64,000 nucleotides of DNA from contig NZ_JBMIRR010000027.1 in NCBI RefSeq assembly GCF_049195245.1, positions 1,240,001 to 1,304,000 of the forward strand, written 5' to 3'. Below, one piece after another: positions 60,777 to 64,000 of the stretch; position 1 is the first letter of the stretch; each line of letters starts with the position of its first letter. Under the pieces are notes generated by a model. That model was not told where the DNA came from, made no database searches, and worked only from the letters and a program-made list of their open reading frames with translations. Origin of the DNA: Arenimonas sp049195245. GTDB taxonomy: Bacteria; Pseudomonadota; Gammaproteobacteria; Xanthomonadales; Xanthomonadaceae. The translations under genes and the position numbers were made by a program.

Positions 60777-63700
60777 TCAGAACTCCCAGCGGAAGCCCAG
60801 CGACAGCGTCTGCTGGTCGATGCCCGAGCGGGCGACCAGGCGCTCGTAGGTGATGAAGCCCGAGCGGCCTTCGGTCAGCACCAGGGACAGGCCCAGGCCG
60901 ATGCGGAAGTAGTCGTTGTCCAGGTCGTCGCCCAGCACCAGGATCGGGGTCTGGGTCGGGTCGTCGACGAAGAAGCCGCGGAAGGCCTCGGTGTCGCTGC
61001 CGTATTCGTGCACCCACTCGGCCTCCAGCTGCGGCACCAGGATGCCCCACGAGGCGCTGTGCGCGTAGGCCGCCTTGCCGCCCAGGGTCGAGGACAGGCC
61101 GGTGACGGTGCGCGACTCGACCCGCAGGGCCAGGCCATTGCCGTTGAGCGAATCGTCCACTTCTTCCTGGAAGGCGTCGAAGCCCAGGCGGCTGTACGCC
61201 GCGCGGCCATAGGCGCCGAAGGTCCAGGCGCCGCGCGAGAAATCGCGGCCGAAGGTGACCGTGGCGCTGAGGTCGGTACCGTCGGAGTCGGCCTTGGCGA
61301 CCTGGTCCACCACTTCGCCGGGCAGCACGTACTGGATGCGGCGGGCGTGGTCGTACTGGTTGTTGCCCAGCGTCACCACGCTGTCCAGGTACCAGTCGTT
61401 GCCGTGGTACCAGGTGGAATAGCCCGACAGGCTCAGGCCCTGCATCTCGACCGAGCCCTGCCCGCCCGACAGGTCGGTGTCCTGGCGCGTGTAGCCCAGG
61501 GCCGCGCCCAGCACCAGGCTGTCGCTCCAGCGGTAGTCGACGCCGGCAGTGAGGCCTTCGACATCGAAGTCGTAGCGCGGCGTCAGGCGGGTGGGATCGG
61601 ATTCACCGCGGCCGATGTTGCCCGACACGAAGAAGCCCCACTTCTCGAACGCCATTTCTTCCGCCGGTGCGGTCTCCGCCGCGCCCAGCAGCGACAGGCC
61701 CAGCGGCGCCAGCGCCACGCGGCCACCCGAGGCCGCCAGCGTGAGGCCCGCGAAGGACAGCTTGGCCACCGGCGCGCCGCTGCGCAGGCCCACCATGCGG
61801 GTGTTGAGGTTGTTGAACTGCGCGCCCACCGCCGCCTTGCCGGCATCGGCCTGGGTCTGGGCCACGTCGGGAAGCATCGCGGTCAAGGCTTCGCCCACCG
61901 CGCCCGGATCCGTCGTCGAAGCCAGGATCAGGGCATTGCACTGGTCCACCAGGTCCTGCTCTTCCGGCGTCAGCGTGCCGCTGCCGCCCAGCGTGAGGCA
62001 GGCCGCGTCCAGGGCTTCGGCCACCGAGGCCTCGTTGATGGACAGGCTGGGCAGCGCGGCCAGGTTGGAGTTGTGCGTGAAGCTGACGCTGGAGCCGACG
62101 AACTCGTTGAAGGTCGGGAAGCTGGCCGTCACCACCGTGGTGCCCGAGCCGGTGACCGTGACGCGGTTGCTGGTCTTGCCGGTGGCATCGGTGACGGTGG
62201 TGGCACTGTCGAGGGTGCCGCCGGTGGTGGTCCAGGTCACGGTCTGGCCCGCCAGCGGCGTGCCGTTGCCGTTCAAGGTCAGCTCCATCGGCGCCGAGGG
62301 CGTGCCCGGCGTCAGGGTCTGGCCGTCGCCGGTGGGCGCGGTGACGCTGGTCACCACCAGGGTGCCGGTGACGGTGGCAGTGAATTGCGTCACCACGCCG
62401 CCCGGCGCGGTGGCTTCGATCACCACCGGGCCCGGCGTCAGCCCCAGGGTCACCTGCGTGCTGGCCTGACCCGCGGCATCGGTGACGGTGTTGGCCGGCG
62501 CCAGCGTGGCGCTGCCCGAGACCACGACGAAGCTGATCGGCACGCCGGACAGGTCCGGCGCCGGATCCACCAGCTGGATCACCAGCGGCTGCGCCAGCGG
62601 ATCGCCGGGATCGCCGGTCTGGCCGTCGCCGCTGGCCGCGGCGATGCCGCCGGGCGGCTGGCTGGTGGCCGAGGCGTCGGCGGTGGCGCCGTCGTTGAAC
62701 ACCGAGGCGCGGATCACGATCGGTCCCGGCTGGCTGCCATAGCTGAAGCCCACGTCGGCGTTGCCGCCGGCATCGGTCATGGACATCGGCGTGCTCAGCG
62801 TGGCCGAGCCCGACTCCACGGTCCAGGCCACGGTCTGGCCCGCCATCGGCGCGCCGTTGCCGTCGAGCAGCTGCACCTGCACCGGCGTCGCCGCCTGGCT
62901 GCCGGCCAGGCCGCTCTGGCCGTCGCCCGCCACCACGCTGAGCGTGGGCGGCGTGATGTTGAAGCTGAAGGTGACCGACAGGCCGGGCTGGTCCGCGCGT
63001 TGCGCGGTGACGGTGAACGGATCCAGGTCGAAGCCGGTGTCGGTGACGGTGATGGTGCTTTCGCCGGCGCCGTCGGTGATGGTGCTGTTCGAGCTCAGCT
63101 GCACGCCCGGCGAGGCGCTCCAGAAGATGGTGACGCCCGGATCCGGTGCGCCGTTGTCGGTGGCCAGCACCACCAGCGGGTTGGGCAGCGGATAGCCCTG
63201 CGCCTCGGTCTGGTTGTTGCCGCTGACGATGGCCAGGTCGCGCAGCTCGACCGCATTGACCGTGAAGGTCTGCTGCAGCAGCGGCGAGTCGGCGCGGCTG
63301 GCGCGCACGGTGATCGTGCCGGGGAACGGGCCCGCATCCACGAAGGCCTGCGCCAGGCCGTTGGCATCGCTCACCGCGGTGACGCCGCTGAGGCTGCCAT
63401 TGCCGCTGATCACCTGCCAGGTCACGGCGACGCCGGCCTGCGGCGCGCCGTTTAGCTGGGTGCGCACGACCAGGGGCGCGGCGGTGGTGGTGTCCACCGG
63501 CGTGGTCTGGCCGTCGCCGGAAATCTTGTCCAGCGCGGCGATGTTGATGGTGAGCGTGAACACGGCGCCGACGCTGTTGTCGGTGCGCGTTGCGGTGACG
63601 GTGACGGGACCCGGACCCGGCCCGAGGCTGGTGACATTGACGCGCGCGCGGCCATCGGCGCCGGTGGTTGCGGTGGCTGCCGACAGCGTGGCGCCGCCCG

Positions 63701-64000
63701 TCACGGTCCACTGGATGGTGACGCCGGACGCCGCGCCGCCGCCATTGAGCGCCACGACTTCCAGCGGGATCGGCAGCGGGTTATTGGCCAGGCCGCTCTG
63801 GCCGTTGCCGGCCAGTATGGCCAGGGTGCCGGTGCTCGAACCGTTGTTGCCGTCGCCGTCCGAGCCGGTGGTCGAGGCCGCGCCGATCAGCGCCAGTCCG
63901 GCGCCGGCCCCCGCGACCCAGCGCAGGTCGCGCTGCTTTTCGCCGGTATCGGCCACGTCGGCGGCCGACGCCAGCACCACGATGCGATGCGCGACCAGCA
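60777..64000 (-). CDS. Autotransporter with six Ig-like repeats (5' end outside window)
   Basis: At least 1073 residues are visible; the start lies beyond the right edge. After a hydrophobic segment (VAGAGAGLALIGAAS), six repeats of about 95-100 residues share the pattern GDGQt-pG-PL--PLvV-L-d--G-p--GVtV-W-V-sGsatLs--T-TDa-G-A-v-VT-G--PGPV-VtA, as in bacterial Ig-like (Big_1) domains. A helical linker leads to a C-terminal beta-barrel of about 270 residues ending LSLGFRWEF with the terminal aromatic residue required for outer-membrane assembly. It should display the Ig stalk on the cell surface, as an adhesin-like protein. The exported domain has no recognisable enzyme. Confidence 0.88.
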   Translation of the reverse strand, partial: LVAHRIVVLASAADVADTGEKQRDLRWVAGAGAGLALIGAASTTGSDGDGNNGSSTGTLAILAGNGQSGLANNPLPIPLEVVALNGGGAASGVTIQWTVTGGATLSAATATTGADGRARVNVTSLGPGPGPVTVTATRTDNSVGAVFTLTINIAALDKISGDGQTTPVDTTTAAPLVVRTQLNGAPQAGVAVTWQVISGNGSLSGVTAVSDANGLAQAFVDAGPFPGTITVRASRADSPLLQQTFTVNAVELRDLAIVSGNNQTEAQGYPLPNPLVVLATDNGAPDPGVTIFWSASPGVQLSSNSTITDGAGESTITVTDTGFDLDPFTVTAQRADQPGLSVTFSFNITPPTLSVVAGDGQSGLAGSQAATPVQVQLLDGNGAPMAGQTVAWTVESGSATLSTPMSMTDAGGNADVGFSYGSQPGPIVIRASVFNDGATADASATSQPPGGIAAASGDGQTGDPGDPLAQPLVIQLVDPAPDLSGVPISFVVVSGSATLAPANTVTDAAGQASTQVTLGLTPGPVVIEATAPGGVVTQFTATVTGTLVVTSVTAPTGDGQTLTPGTPSAPMELTLNGNGTPLAGQTVTWTTTGGTLDSATTVTDATGKTSNRVTVTGSGTTVVTASFPTFNEFVGSSVSFTHNSNLAALPSLSINEASVAEALDAACLTLGGSGTLTPEEQDLVDQCNALILASTTDPGAVGEALTAMLPDVAQTQADAGKAAVGAQFNNLNTRMVGLRSGAPVAKLSFAGLTLAASGGRVALAPLGLSLLGAAETAPAEEMAFEKWGFFVSGNIGRGESDPTRLTPRYDFDVEGLTAGVDYRWSDSLVLGAALGYTRQDTDLSGGQGSVEMQGLSLSGYSTWYHGNDWYLDSVVTLGNNQYDHARRIQYVLPGEVVDQVAKADSDGTDLSATVTFGRDFSRGAWTFGAYGRAAYSRLGFDAFQEEVDDSLNGNGLALRVESRTVTGLSSTLGGKAAYAHSASWGILVPQLEAEWVHEYGSDTEAFRGFFVDDPTQTPILVLGDDLDNDYFRIGLGLSLVLTEGRSGFITYERLVARSGIDQQTLSLGFRWEF

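Overview
The window is 64 kb of dense, high-GC (about 70%) chromosomal DNA. It fits a gammaproteobacterium of the Lysobacterales/Xanthomonadales. The reasons are the codon use, the gene set (minCDE, a standalone parC, creBC, an M2 peptidase, tandem S9 peptidases, an ECF sigma factor beside a TPR kinase) and the gene order map-glnD-dapD facing away from rpsB-tsf. The genus cannot be fixed from this sequence. I saw no phage, insertion sequence, CRISPR array, rRNA or tRNA. Most of the window is core or lineage-conserved.

Layout. 1-3868 (minus): a GldA/GldF/GldG-like ABC system followed by a DUF4340 protein cut by the window edge. 3923-7176 (minus): an SRPBCC-type membrane protein and a NarL/DesK-type two-component pair. 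7346-12493 (plus): a GNAT protein, minCDE, a small HExxH protein and an M2 dipeptidase lipoprotein. 12564-21130: a small hypothetical, a Rieske oxygenase, a membrane/coiled-coil protein, a Bcr/CflA-type efflux pump, an Atm1-type exporter and a TPR-GGDEF cyclase. 21145-22264 (minus): an ArsR repressor coupled to an AHSA1-like protein, with two palindromic candidate operators, and a 47-residue membrane protein. 22379-29273 (plus): parC, an aldo/keto reductase, an ECF sigma factor and a Ser/Thr kinase with TPR-like repeats. 29317-35003: a set of exported proteins of unknown function, with a REPIN-like inverted repeat in a divergent intergenic region. 35075-39145: a 6-TM protein, creBC and a fatty acid desaturase. 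39288-43670: small membrane proteins, an AAC(3)-I-like acetyltransferase, DUF924, a leucine-rich/zinc-ribbon protein and two lipoproteins. 43775-45698 (minus): asnB with what looks like a complete translational attenuator. 45708-54198: a penicillin-acylase homologue, dapE with an ArsC/Spx-like partner, and two S9 peptidases in tandem. 54328-60698: dapD-glnD-map (minus) and rpsB-tsf (plus). 60777-64000 (minus): an autotransporter with six Ig-like repeats, cut by the right edge.

The most interesting element is upstream of asnB. A 39-codon reading frame carries five Asn codons among seven (NNANTNN). It is followed by an 11-bp GC-rich hairpin with a short U-rich tail, and its 3' end can form a competing 9-bp antiterminator. 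A promoter-like sequence would start transcription at, or within a base of, the leader ATG. This is the logic of a his/trp-type attenuator, here specific for asparagine. Second-tier observations are the ECF sigma/kinase pair beside unexplained exported proteins, the twin ArsR operators, the solitary REPIN-like repeat, and the chromosomal AAC(3)-I-like gene.
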